Below, piece after piece: positions 9,197-20,598 of a stretch of 64,000 nt of DNA. How positions within the stretch are numbered: position 1 is the stretch's first letter; every line of letters starts with the position of its first letter. The translations under genes were made by a program, and so were the position numbers. The notes below the pieces were generated by a model. It was given only the letters and a program-made list of their open reading frames with translations, did no database searches and had not been told where the DNA came from. Source of the DNA: Reinekea forsetii (lineage in GTDB: Bacteria; Pseudomonadota; Gammaproteobacteria; Pseudomonadales; Natronospirillaceae); assembly GCF_002795845.1 (NCBI RefSeq), contig NZ_CP011797.1:2379501-2443500 (forward strand). Reading direction: 5' to 3'.

Positions 9197-10333
9197 ATGA
9201 CGCCTCTTGATGATTTCAGTTATCGGACGGCCACACGGGGCGATCTAGAGTCCCTTATGGCCATCGAACAGGCTTGCTTTAGCGCGGACCGTATTAGTTT
9301 GCGCAGCTTCCGCCGTTGGCTTGCGTCCAGCGGCAACATACTGCTGGTGGCGGAACGAGATGGATTGGTACTCGGTTATGGACTGGTAGTGTGCAATAAG
9401 GGCACTCGCCTGGCGCGCCTGTATTCCCTGGCAGTCCTGCCGGCCATGCGCGGCTCTGGTTTGGCGCGCCAATTATTGACTGCATTGGAGGCCAACGCGG
9501 CACGGGCCAATCGACTGTTTATGCGTTTAGAGGTGGCCAAACCCAATAGCGCCGCCATTCGACTCTATGAACACTGTGGCTATCGAGTTTTCGGTGAATA
9601 TTCCGACTACTACGACGATCACAGCGATGCCCTGCGGATGCAGAAGACTATCCGCCTGATCCAGAGTGAGCAGATCCATCGTCCCACGCCCTGGTACCAA
9701 CAAACCACCGAGTTCACCTGTGGGCCGGCCGCGTTGATGATGGCTATGGCCAGCCTTGACTCCCACTTTGCGTTAGAGCAGACGGTTGAACTCGATCTCT
9801 GGCGCGAAGCGACAACCATCTTTATGACCTCGGGTCACGGCGGTTGCCACCCAGTAGGTTTGGCCTTGGCGGCGCACCGACGAGGCTTTGAAGCCGCCGT
9901 CTATATCAATACCGACCAGCCCCTGTTTGTCGACGGAGTCCGCTCCGCCAAGAAAAAGGCCATTATGGCCACGGTCCACGATCAGTTTGTTTATCAGGCC
10001 CAACGGCAGAGCGTTGCGCTCCATTACCAGGACATCAGTCAGCATCAAGTAGAGCAATGGTTACAAGAAGGCCTAGGGGTTGTGATATTGATCAGCACCT
10101 ATAGGCTCGATGGTAAAAAGAGTCCGCATTGGGTCACGGTGACCACGATCGATGAGTTCTGCTTTTATGTGCACGATCCCGATCTCGATGACAAGCAACA
10201 TCAACGACCCATCGACTGCCAATATCTGCCGCTGGCGCGCGATGACTTTGAGAAAATGTCGTCCTTTGGCTCCGGGCGATTACGCACGGCGGTAACCCTT
10301 AGACGCCGCGACGCGAGCGCAGTGCCGGGTTAG
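9197..10333 (+). CDS. GNAT acetyltransferase fused to C39-like peptidase
   Basis: A 378-residue two-domain protein. Residues 1 to about 150 form a GNAT N-acyltransferase with LARLYSLAVLPAMRGSGLARQLL (acetyl-CoA loop) and NSAAIRLYEHCGYRVFGEY. From about 160 onward comes a papain-like C39-type peptidase domain, with the likely nucleophile cysteine in FTCGPAALMMAM, the histidine in SPHWVTV and the aspartate in YVHDPDLDD. The same fusion occurs next to RLAN/ATP-grasp ligases in other gammaproteobacteria, which points to a pathway that builds, acylates and trims a peptide or modifies a protein. The product is unknown. It is not a bacteriocin exporter, because no ABC or membrane domain is present. 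Confidence 0.85.
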   Translation: MTPLDDFSYRTATRGDLESLMAIEQACFSADRISLRSFRRWLASSGNILLVAERDGLVLGYGLVVCNKGTRLARLYSLAVLPAMRGSGLARQLLTALEANAARANRLFMRLEVAKPNSAAIRLYEHCGYRVFGEYSDYYDDHSDALRMQKTIRLIQSEQIHRPTPWYQQTTEFTCGPAALMMAMASLDSHFALEQTVELDLWREATTIFMTSGHGGCHPVGLALAAHRRGFEAAVYINTDQPLFVDGVRSAKKKAIMATVHDQFVYQAQRQSVALHYQDISQHQVEQWLQEGLGVVILISTYRLDGKKSPHWVTVTTIDEFCFYVHDPDLDDKQHQRPIDCQYLPLARDDFEKMSSFGSGRLRTAVTLRRRDASAVPG

Positions 10334-10496
10334 TCAGCGCCATCCGGCCCGATGTCATGGCGCAAACCGAGGTTGGTGGCTAGGCGACACGGGCGTCTCC
10401 AAGGGACGCTGCAAACGAAGTTGCCGCTCGTGTCGAACAGGTCCGGTTGGGGTGGCAACTTGCTAGGGCTTCATCTGGGCTGGCGTAACGAACCGA

Positions 10497-10946
10497 TCAA
10501 TCCTTAGCTTCCATCGCCGTGAGCATGCGAGAGACCAAGGTTCGCCCCTGAGCGTCGACCATCAACACCTTGGGGACTTGGCCGTTGAGACGGGACTGGG
10601 GCTTATTTAACCAAGCATGAGCCAACTCCGGCTCACCCAGCACCTGACAGGCACGGATGACCAGCTTGGTAATATCATCGACCGCTCCCGTCATGGGAGG
10701 CTCTTCCGACATATCCACCGACACCAACTCGGCACCCGGCATCGCATTCAAGACCTGCTCCCGGGCATAGTTCAAGAGATCCGCGGCATGGTCGCCTTCC
10801 CGGGCAAAATGGACACTGAACTCGGTGCCGGCCAAATCTGCAGTTTCAACATGGAAGTCACTGCCGGCAATACGTTGCGCAACTTTTTTAACGTCGACAG
10901 CCTGGCGCTCTGTGACTTTAAAAGTCAGCGAAAAATGATGCTTCAT
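10497..10946 (-). CDS. Orphan protein with ParS/MbcA-like (DUF2384) C-terminal domain
   Basis: A 149-residue protein. The C-terminal ~55 residues (VIRACQVLGEPELAHAWLNKPQSR and then LNGQVPKVLMVDAQGRTLVSRML) resemble the toxin-binding domain of Xre/ParS/MbcA antitoxins, with the WLN-P-L-G-P pattern and a terminal LL/MLxxME helix. The N-terminal half (FSLTFKV and then FAREGDHAADLLNYAREQVLNAMPGAELV) looks like an alpha/beta domain and carries no recognisable helix-turn-helix. Classical partners are RES-domain toxins, but none lies beside this gene. It may be an orphan antitoxin-like regulator or may have lost its toxin. It stands alone on the minus strand downstream of mazG. Confidence 0.65.
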   Translation of the reverse strand: MKHHFSLTFKVTERQAVDVKKVAQRIAGSDFHVETADLAGTEFSVHFAREGDHAADLLNYAREQVLNAMPGAELVSVDMSEEPPMTGAVDDITKLVIRACQVLGEPELAHAWLNKPQSRLNGQVPKVLMVDAQGRTLVSRMLTAMEAKD

Positions 10947-11027
10947 AATAGGTTACGTCATAATAAATATAGGCTTAAGCATAACGAATCGATATAGATT
11001 AAGCCAGTTCCGGAGCCAATCTGGGCC

Positions 11028-11056
11028 AGTTGCCGGCCAATTATATTGGCCCAACT
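11028..11056. repeat. Strong inverted repeat between mazG and the ParS-like gene
   Basis: GGCCAAT-TAT-ATTGGCC is a perfect 7-bp stem with a 3-base loop (11035-11051). It is extended by AGTTG/CAACT pairing across a two-base CC bulge. There is no T tract on either strand, so it is not a standard terminator. It sits about 80 bases upstream of the ParS-like gene and could be an operator or RNA structure. Confidence 0.6.
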
Positions 11057-11120
11057 GCGGAGTACCCCAGCGAGAAATCAAGCTGCTGCTTAAGTCGAGG
11101 GTGCAATTCAGCTAGTGGGT

Positions 11121-11930
11121 CTATTTGCGCTCCAAATCCTTCGCTTCACGCCAAAACGCATCCAGACTGTCCAGCTCAAAATCAGGCCAAGATTGGCCGC
11201 TGCCACGGACCCGATCCTCAACATGACCGAAACGTCGGCTAAACTTCTGATTGGTTCGGCGCACCGCCTGCTCTGGATCCAATCCAGTATGGCGGGCGAC
11301 ATTGGCCAGAACGAAGAGCAGATCACCGAGTTCGTCCTCGATGGCATCGGCATCTCCGGAGGCGATCGCTTCTTTGAGCTCTGCCAACTCTTCATCGGCC
11401 TTGCTCATTACATCGGCAATCAGCGGCCAATCGAAACCGACCCGCGCCGCCTTCGCCTGCAATTTTTTAGCCCGCAACAGACCGGGCAAGGCCAAGGGCA
11501 CATCATCGAGCACGCGAGCATTAGCCGGCTTCTTCAGACCCTTCAAGCGCTCCCACTGATCGTTCACGGCACCGTCGGTTATAGCTGAGGCGCCGGCTCG
11601 ACTGGCCAGAGAGCCATCGGGAAAGACGTGCGGATGACGATAAACCAGCTTGGTCACCAGCCCATGGACCACATCATCGAGCGAGAAATGGCCCTCTTCG
11701 GCGGCAATTTGGGCATAAAAAACCACCTGAAACAACAGATCACCCAACTCTTCGGCCAGATGAGGCAAATCATTGCGTTCGATGGTGTCGATCACCTCAT
11801 AGACCTCTTCGAGCGTGTGGGGGACAATCGATGCATAGGTCTGTTTGATATCCCACGGACAGCCATCCACCGGGTCGCGTAACCGCGCCATCAGGGTCTG
11901 TAAATCCGCATAGTCGAAGCGTGCCGTCAT
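11121..11930 (-). CDS. mazG: Nucleoside triphosphate pyrophosphohydrolase MazG
   Basis: MazG hydrolyses NTPs and dNTPs to monophosphates and, in E. coli, helps lower ppGpp during starvation. Two MazG domains are visible. The first has GCPWDIKQTYASIVPHTLEEVYEVID and EELGDLLFQVVFYAQ, the second EELAELKEAI and EDELGDLLFVLANVAR, with the acidic metal-binding residues intact. I chose ATG at 11930 (269 residues) because GGAG lies nine bases upstream. A TTG at 11948 overlapping the relA stop (TTGA) is an alternative start. Last gene of the cysM-rlmD-relA-mazG operon, which pairs ppGpp synthesis with a ppGpp-lowering enzyme. Confidence 0.95.
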   Translation of the reverse strand: MTARFDYADLQTLMARLRDPVDGCPWDIKQTYASIVPHTLEEVYEVIDTIERNDLPHLAEELGDLLFQVVFYAQIAAEEGHFSLDDVVHGLVTKLVYRHPHVFPDGSLASRAGASAITDGAVNDQWERLKGLKKPANARVLDDVPLALPGLLRAKKLQAKAARVGFDWPLIADVMSKADEELAELKEAIASGDADAIEDELGDLLFVLANVARHTGLDPEQAVRRTNQKFSRRFGHVEDRVRGSGQSWPDFELDSLDAFWREAKDLERK

Positions 11931-11944
11931 CTGCCTAACTCCAA

Positions 11945-14185
11945 TCAATGAATTTTTGGGTACACGCGCCGAACATCGGCGACATTGGCAACCTTTGACA
12001 ACAGTGCCATAACCCGGCCCAAACCGTGCAAGTCTTCGACCTCCACGGTGAGTCTCATTTCCACTGTGTTGTCAGCCTTATTCGACAAGCTGTTCATGGA
12101 GATAATATTAACCCCTATATTGGCCAGCACCGTCATCATATCCTTGAGCAGACCGGTTCGATCATAGGCGACCACCAACAACTCGACCGGATAGGTGGTG
12201 CGTACCTCGCCACCCCAGGACACGTCCAGAATCCGTTCCGGTTCAATGGCTTTCAACTGCAGCAGGTTCGAGCAATCATCGCGATGTATCGATACCCCGC
12301 GGCCCACGGTAATAAAGCCTTCAACCGCATCGCCCGGTACCGGTTTGCAACAATTGGCGATGGTCGTTAAGAGATTTCCGACGCCATGAATCACTAAATC
12401 GCTTGAATGGTTCTGCTTTTTCGGCACCGCTAAATTAATGGCTTTAACCTTGGGCGGATTGACCATGTCTTCGGCGTGATGCACGACATGCATCAGGCGC
12501 ACATCGCCAGCACCCAAGGCCGCAAAGAGATCGTCGTCGCTGTGGAAATTGACCAGCTGGGCCAGCTGTTTCATATCGATCTTATCGATATTGAAGCGGC
12601 GCAGTTCGCGCACCAACATGTCTTTGCCGTCGCGGATATTGATGTCCCGGTCCTGCGATTTAAACCAATGCTTTATTTTCGCGCGCGTCCGGGATGAGCG
12701 CACAAAACCCAGATCGGCGTTCAACCAATCGCGGCTCGGTGTAGCCTCATTGCCGGTCAAGATTTCTATCTGGTCGCCAATGCTCAGCGGGGTATTCAGC
12801 GGGACAATGCGGCCATTAACCTTGGCACCTCGGCATCGGTGACCAATATCGGTATGGACCTTATAGGCAAAATCAATTGGCGTAGCACTAGCTGATAGGT
12901 CGACAACATGGCCCTCTGGCGTTAACACATAGATACGATCGACGGTGACTTCGGCGCCCAGTTCCTCGACCATCTCGTCGATACCACCAAGTTCATCATG
13001 CCACTCCAACACTTGACGTAACCAGGCGACCTTCTCTTCGTAGCCGCGTGATTGAGAACGCTTAGCATCGGTGCCCTTGTAGAGCCAATGGGCACAGACG
13101 CCCAGTTCAGCGTCCTCATGCATATCGGCGGTCCGAATCTGTATTTCGACGACCTTACCTTCCGGGCCAATTACCGCGGTGTGCAATGAGCGATAGCCGT
13201 TTTGCTTAGGCGAAGCGATGTAGTCATCAAACTCACGCGGGATATGACGCCAGAGTGAGTGCACGATACCGAGCACCGAATAACAGTCGCGCACGGCGGG
13301 GACGAGAATGCGAAAGGCACGAATATCATAGACCTGGCTGAAGCTAATATTCTTGCGCTTCATTTTTCGCCAGATCGAATAGATGTGTTTGGCGCGGCCT
13401 TGAATCTGCGCCTTGTGAATATCGGCCGCTTCGATTTGCTCGGTAATCAAACTCTGAACTTTCTCGATATAGTCCTGCCGGTCGAGCCGTTTTTCATCGA
13501 GCAACTGGGCGATTTTCTTATAGTCTTGCGGCTCCAGATAACGGAAGGCCAGATCCTCAAGCTCCCACTTCAGGTGGCCAACGCCGAGCCGATGAGCCAG
13601 GGGGGCATATATATCAAAAACCTCGCGGGCGACCTTGTAACGGCGCGCCACCGGGGCGTTTTTGACGGCCCGAATGGCACAGGTGCGCTCGGCCAATTTA
13701 ATCAGCGCCACGCGCACATCATCAATCATCGCAACCAGCATCTTGCGAACCGCCTCGCCCTGGGTTTCGGTTTGCCCGAGCACACTCGATTTGGTCGACT
13801 TTTGTTGCCGATGGATCGCAGCCATGCGCGCCACGCCATTAATCAGGGTGGCAACCTTAGGGCCGAACTGATCCTTAACGGTGTCCAACTCCAATTCTTC
13901 TTCACGTACCGTACGATATAAGATTCCGGCCACTATGGCGTCCTGGTCGAGGCTCAGGTCCGCCAGAATCTCAGCCATTTCCAGACCGGTTTTAAAGGCC
14001 GAGGCGTCTGTGCCCCAATCATTGGCGCGATGGTCGGCCTCTTGTTCGGCGGTGCGAGCAATACGGCAGGCGCGCAGCAGTTGCTCTTCGTCTACGATCG
14101 TGGCTTTGCTTTTTACTCGTTCCAGCCAGGCATTTAGGTCGACGGTTCCGTCGCTGAACACTGGCTGATCTTCACGTACTTTCAA
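11945..14185 (-). CDS. relA: GTP pyrophosphokinase RelA
   Basis: RelA makes (p)ppGpp on stalled ribosomes carrying uncharged tRNA. The 746-residue protein has a degenerate N-terminal HD domain, with YRTV where the catalytic HD would be, so hydrolase activity is expected to be lost as in E. coli RelA. A synthetase domain follows (YDIRAFRILV, IPREFDDYIASPKQNGYRSLHTAV, EIQIRTADMHEDAELGVCAHW), then a TGS domain (IYVLTPEGHVVDL) and a C-terminal zinc-finger/ACT region (NCCKPVPGD, IHRDDCSN, VELLVVAYDRTGLL). The start ATG overlaps the rlmD stop by four bases (ATGA), indicating coupled translation. Operon cysM-rlmD-relA-mazG. Confidence 0.97.
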   Translation of the reverse strand: MKVREDQPVFSDGTVDLNAWLERVKSKATIVDEEQLLRACRIARTAEQEADHRANDWGTDASAFKTGLEMAEILADLSLDQDAIVAGILYRTVREEELELDTVKDQFGPKVATLINGVARMAAIHRQQKSTKSSVLGQTETQGEAVRKMLVAMIDDVRVALIKLAERTCAIRAVKNAPVARRYKVAREVFDIYAPLAHRLGVGHLKWELEDLAFRYLEPQDYKKIAQLLDEKRLDRQDYIEKVQSLITEQIEAADIHKAQIQGRAKHIYSIWRKMKRKNISFSQVYDIRAFRILVPAVRDCYSVLGIVHSLWRHIPREFDDYIASPKQNGYRSLHTAVIGPEGKVVEIQIRTADMHEDAELGVCAHWLYKGTDAKRSQSRGYEEKVAWLRQVLEWHDELGGIDEMVEELGAEVTVDRIYVLTPEGHVVDLSASATPIDFAYKVHTDIGHRCRGAKVNGRIVPLNTPLSIGDQIEILTGNEATPSRDWLNADLGFVRSSRTRAKIKHWFKSQDRDINIRDGKDMLVRELRRFNIDKIDMKQLAQLVNFHSDDDLFAALGAGDVRLMHVVHHAEDMVNPPKVKAINLAVPKKQNHSSDLVIHGVGNLLTTIANCCKPVPGDAVEGFITVGRGVSIHRDDCSNLLQLKAIEPERILDVSWGGEVRTTYPVELLVVAYDRTGLLKDMMTVLANIGVNIISMNSLSNKADNTVEMRLTVEVEDLHGLGRVMALLSKVANVADVRRVYPKIH

Positions 14186-15447
14186 GATTTGGCTCGCTTT
14201 TCTAAGTAGACCATCGTCTCAATATGACGAGTTTGGGGAAACATATCGATTAGGCCGATTTTCCGAACCCGCCACTTCGCGTCGACCAAGAGCGTTAGGT
14301 CACGCGCCAAGGTCGCCGGATCACAGGACACATAAAGGATCTTTTTCACCGAGGGTATCTTCTTCAACACCGCACAAAGAGCTTCAGCGCCCGCTCGGGG
14401 TGGATCGAGTAGCATTACCGTTGGCTCAAAGCTGCGGACCGCGGCCAGCTTGGAGAGATCTACCGTAAAGAGATCGGCCTGTTCAAACAGAACCTGCGGA
14501 CGACCTTGCGCGGCACTAGTCGCCTGCGTAATGGCCGAATGGCTGGCTTCCAAACCCAAGCAAGCTGCAACCTCATCGGCTAACGCCAGACTGAGATTGC
14601 CATTGCCACAGAACAGGTCGAGCAGGCGATCGGTAGCGGTCAATTGCAGCCATTGACGCGCCTGTGCAATCATCTGCTGATTTACCGAGCGATTCACCTG
14701 GGTGAATTCACCGGGTAAAGCGGTCACGGTTGCCGCGCCGGCCTGATAACTGAGCGCTTGAGTGGACCACCAGCCCTGGCTATTCGACCAGAGGTAAAAG
14801 TCCGCACTGGCGATCGGCTTGCCGTCCAAAACCACAACCCCGATCTGGCCTTGATCGTCCACCACCAGTTCAAATTGCACGATGCCGACCATCGGGGCTG
14901 ACGCCACTAAGGTCTGATAGGCCTGCTCCAGCGCCGGCGTTAACACCGGGCACTGAGCGACTGGAACCAGCCGATTACCCTTCTCGGCGTGAAAGCCAAC
15001 CTGGCCCTTCTTGTCGACATGGAATCGGGCTCGATGGCGATAGCCATAGGGCTCCGACAGCAATGGCTCAGACCAGGCCTGCTCCTTAAATCCATTTCGA
15101 CGTAAATGATCACTTACGGTCTGCTGCTTAACCGGCAATTGATTGGCGTGCTGCAGATGTTGCAGCTGGCAGCCGCCGCACACGCCATAGAGTTTGCAAG
15201 GTGCCGCCAAACGCACTGGGCTGGCAGTGATAATACTGGTACTGCGGCCTTGCCATAGCTTGCTGCCCGCCTGATCGATCGTCGCGACGACCTGCTCACC
15301 GGGCAAGGCATTGGCGACCATTACCACGCGCCCTTCGTGACTGGCAATGCCGCGCCCATCGTGGCTATAGCGCAGAATATCCAGGGTTAACGGCGCTGGT
15401 AACGGTTTTGAACTGGCTTTGGAAAATTGATTCGGTTTGCGCTTCAA
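14182..15447 (-). CDS. rlmD: 23S rRNA (uracil-1939-C5)-methyltransferase RlmD
   Basis: RlmD (RumA) methylates U1939 of 23S rRNA using AdoMet and needs a [4Fe-4S] cluster. The protein has a TRAM domain (about residues 20-75), the cluster cysteines in CKLYGVCGGCQLQH with a later CPVL, the AdoMet motif DLFCGNGNLSLALA, LLDPPRAGAE and the catalytic cysteine region LYVSCDPATLARDL. I chose the TTG at 15447, which overlaps the cysM stop as TTGA (421 residues). A GTG at 15492 would add 15 residues inside cysM. The four-base overlap with relA downstream places it firmly in the operon. Confidence 0.93.
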   Translation of the reverse strand: MKRKPNQFSKASSKPLPAPLTLDILRYSHDGRGIASHEGRVVMVANALPGEQVVATIDQAGSKLWQGRSTSIITASPVRLAAPCKLYGVCGGCQLQHLQHANQLPVKQQTVSDHLRRNGFKEQAWSEPLLSEPYGYRHRARFHVDKKGQVGFHAEKGNRLVPVAQCPVLTPALEQAYQTLVASAPMVGIVQFELVVDDQGQIGVVVLDGKPIASADFYLWSNSQGWWSTQALSYQAGAATVTALPGEFTQVNRSVNQQMIAQARQWLQLTATDRLLDLFCGNGNLSLALADEVAACLGLEASHSAITQATSAAQGRPQVLFEQADLFTVDLSKLAAVRSFEPTVMLLDPPRAGAEALCAVLKKIPSVKKILYVSCDPATLARDLTLLVDAKWRVRKIGLIDMFPQTRHIETMVYLEKRAKS

Positions 15448-16337
15448 CTGTTGTATACCCCGGTTGATAAATAGCGGTCGCCACGATCGCACACTATGGC
15501 AACAATTACGGCATTATTTACCCGTTCTGACAAGAGCAAGGCACCGGCGATCGACCCCCCGGAACTGACCCCGGCGAAGATGCCTTCCTCGGCGGCTAGG
15601 CGTTTCATGGCGTGCTCAGCGCTTGACTGGTCCATATCGATAATACTATCGACGCGCTGGGCGTCAAAGATGGACGGCAGGTAGGCCTCCGGCCAACGTC
15701 GAATGCCCGGGATTTGGGCGCCATCGGTCGGTTGCAAGCCAATAATTTGCACCGCTGGATTCTGTTCTTTCAGGTAGCGTGAGCAACCCATAATGGTACC
15801 GGTGGTACCCATGGAGGCAATAAAATGCGTCACCTGCCCTTGGCTGTCCTGCCAAATTTCCGGCCCGGTGCTGAGGTAATGTGCCTGTGGATTGTCCGGA
15901 TTACTGAACTGATCTAGCACGATCCCCAAGCCTTGGGCCTGCATGCGTTGGGCCAAGTCGCGGGCATGTTCCATGCCCTCTTGCGCACTCACCGAGATGA
16001 TCGAGGCGCCGTAGGCACGCATGCTCGCGCGCCGCTCTTCGGACTGATTGGCCGGCATGATCAGCGTCATTTTATACCCCATGATGGCCGCAGCCATGGC
16101 CAAGGCAATACCGGTATTGCCACTGGTCGCTTCGATCAGCGTATCGCCCGGACTGATCTGGCCACGCAATTGGGCCTGACGAATCATATTCATGGCCGGC
16201 CGATCCTTAACCGACCCGGCTGGGTTGTTGCCTTCTAGCTTGGCGAGAATGGTATTGCTCGGATTGGGGTTCATTCTTTGCAACCGCACCAACGGGGTGT
16301 GCCCGATAAAGTCTTCAATGGTGGGAAATGGGCTCAT
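15444..16337 (-). CDS. cysM: Cysteine synthase B
   Basis: PLP enzyme that forms cysteine from O-acetylserine and sulfide, and in the CysM type also from thiosulfate. Residues IGHTPLVRLQRMNP, KLEGNNPAGSVKDRP (PLP lysine K44) and EATSGNTGIALAMAAA (phosphate-binding loop) are seen, with GVSSGGSIAGAL toward the end. The KLEGNNPAGSVKDR wording and 297-residue length favour CysM over CysK. ATG at 16337 has GGAAG five bases upstream. A GTG at 16364 is less likely. First gene of the operon leading to relA and divergent from gacS, an arrangement shared with Pseudomonas. Confidence 0.94.
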   Translation of the reverse strand: MSPFPTIEDFIGHTPLVRLQRMNPNPSNTILAKLEGNNPAGSVKDRPAMNMIRQAQLRGQISPGDTLIEATSGNTGIALAMAAAIMGYKMTLIMPANQSEERRASMRAYGASIISVSAQEGMEHARDLAQRMQAQGLGIVLDQFSNPDNPQAHYLSTGPEIWQDSQGQVTHFIASMGTTGTIMGCSRYLKEQNPAVQIIGLQPTDGAQIPGIRRWPEAYLPSIFDAQRVDSIIDMDQSSAEHAMKRLAAEEGIFAGVSSGGSIAGALLLSERVNNAVIVAIVCDRGDRYLSTGVYNS

Positions 16338-16622
16338 CTGACTTCCAAATTCAGTAATCTCCACCCTATTGTAGCTTGTTATAACTCAAAGAAATAATAA
16401 CCAAAGGGCACAACTTATCGAATTTGGGTTATTAGCCGCCCCAGCCGAAGCGCAAAGCCACCAAACCAAACAGTGGACGTTTAATTCACCGGCCATTTGC
16501 CACAATTAACGGCAAATTCTCCTCCATTTTTTGCACTTGTGGACCATAATAATACAGCTTGCTGGTCTCTCCCGATAACAACCGGCTACCTGATTCGGTG
16601 TTACAACAAGATAAGGCTGGAT

Positions 16623-19478
<2,856 letters not shown>

Positions 19479-19535
19479 GCTAAAAGCCATTGTTCGGCGC
19501 ATAACCCAGCGACCGTGCGTCGGCTAATAAACCGG

Positions 19536-19907
19536 CTAGAGGAGCACGGCAAAGGCCACGGCATAGTCTTGTTCGTCGCTGAGACTGATTTTAGCCTGCG
19601 TCGCGCCCAAGGCGGTTAGCCGCTCAAGTGCCACTCCCCTGAGCGTCACCTCCGGCTGACCGAATGTATTGGGCAGTATTTCCAAATCGACAAAGCGCAC
19701 GCCCTGCCCGATTCCGGTACCCAAGGCTTTGGCGAGGGCTTCTTTGCCAGCAAAGCGATTGGCCAAAAAACTGATCGCTTGGTGCCGTTGATGAAAAATT
19801 TGCTGCTCAGCCGACGACAGGATCCGCGCGACAAAACGCTCACCCTGTCGGTCATAGACCGTCTTGATACGTGAAATCTGGACTATATCGGTGCCAATGC
19901 CTTTCAT
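19536..19907 (-). CDS. acpS: Holo-[acyl-carrier-protein] synthase
   Basis: AcpS moves the 4'-phosphopantetheine arm from CoA to the serine of acyl carrier protein. The 123-residue product has GIGTDIVQISRI with the Mg-binding aspartate and FAGKEALAKALGTGIGQGV with the catalytic glutamate and lysine. ATG at 19907 overlaps the recO stop as ATGA. In most gammaproteobacteria pdxJ lies between recO and acpS. Here it is missing and the two genes are fused into one translational unit. Its 3' end faces the gacS 3' end across a 57-base spacer. Confidence 0.94.
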   Translation of the reverse strand: MKGIGTDIVQISRIKTVYDRQGERFVARILSSAEQQIFHQRHQAISFLANRFAGKEALAKALGTGIGQGVRFVDLEILPNTFGQPEVTLRGVALERLTALGATQAKISLSDEQDYAVAFAVLL

Positions 19908-20596
19908 TTGGACGATTCTCGATGCGGTGCCGATGTGGCAATAGACCACTTGCGGCTAAATAGGGCTTGGGGCTGAAGGATCGCCTCGATCTGCTGCTGC
20001 TGACATTCCCGAGCGAGGGTCAGCGCACCAGCTATATCATAATCGGCGCGTGCCACACTGAGCAATTGGGCCCCGGTGTAACGCCCATCGGCACTTGGAT
20101 TAAAGCCGCTATTGGCCATGAAATTATAGCGCTGCTGTTCGACAATGGCCTGAGAGTTTCGGTCGGCGCGATAGTCAAGCGCATGCCCAATCAACTGCAG
20201 GACCCGCTGTTCAAAAAACCGCAAGGCTGCCTGGACCCGAATGCGCACTTCAAGATGCGCCAGGGTGGCCAGGTAACTGCCGTATAGGGATTCATCCACC
20301 AGCGCAGTAGGGACGAGGCGGTAGACCAGTTCATTAACATAGAGCCCGATCAGCCGTGCTTCGTTATGGCGAATCAACAGCGACTGGGTGTAGCGGAAGT
20401 CGCTTGCCGAAAAGTAACCCTTGGCTTGGGTTACTTTAATCTCAAACGGGCGGAATGCCTCCGGGCGGCTGTTGCGCATATGGCAGCGGATCCGGCCGCA
20501 TTTTTCGGTCATCAATTCGACCAGAAAATCCGTTTCCCGATAGGGCCAGGCGTGGATCAATAGCGCCTCGGTGCGGACAACACGTGCGAACGCCAT
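19904..20596 (-). CDS. recO: DNA repair protein RecO
   Basis: RecO works with RecF and RecR to load RecA on gapped DNA and anneals SSB-coated strands. The 230-residue protein begins MAFARVVRTEALLIHAWPYRETDFLVELMTEKCGR, the usual OB-fold start. It has the helical C-terminal domain (RFFEQRVLQLIGHAL, with YNFMANSGFN in place of the zinc-cysteine set, as in other gammaproteobacteria). ATG at 20596 lies two bases after the era stop. Longer frames upstream would overlap era and are not conserved. Operon rnc-era-recO-acpS. Confidence 0.93.
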   Translation of the reverse strand: MAFARVVRTEALLIHAWPYRETDFLVELMTEKCGRIRCHMRNSRPEAFRPFEIKVTQAKGYFSASDFRYTQSLLIRHNEARLIGLYVNELVYRLVPTALVDESLYGSYLATLAHLEVRIRVQAALRFFEQRVLQLIGHALDYRADRNSQAIVEQQRYNFMANSGFNPSADGRYTGAQLLSVARADYDIAGALTLARECQQQQIEAILQPQALFSRKWSIATSAPHRESSK

Positions 20597-20598
20597 GA

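Noticed and set aside
13259-13921. 220-codon plus-strand open frame
   Set aside because: Antisense to the relA synthetase region. No independent support.
16497-16622. N-terminal extension of GacS
   Set aside because: The extra 42 codons are unlike the family N-terminus. The ATG at 16623 has a ribosome binding site and leads straight into the first membrane segment.
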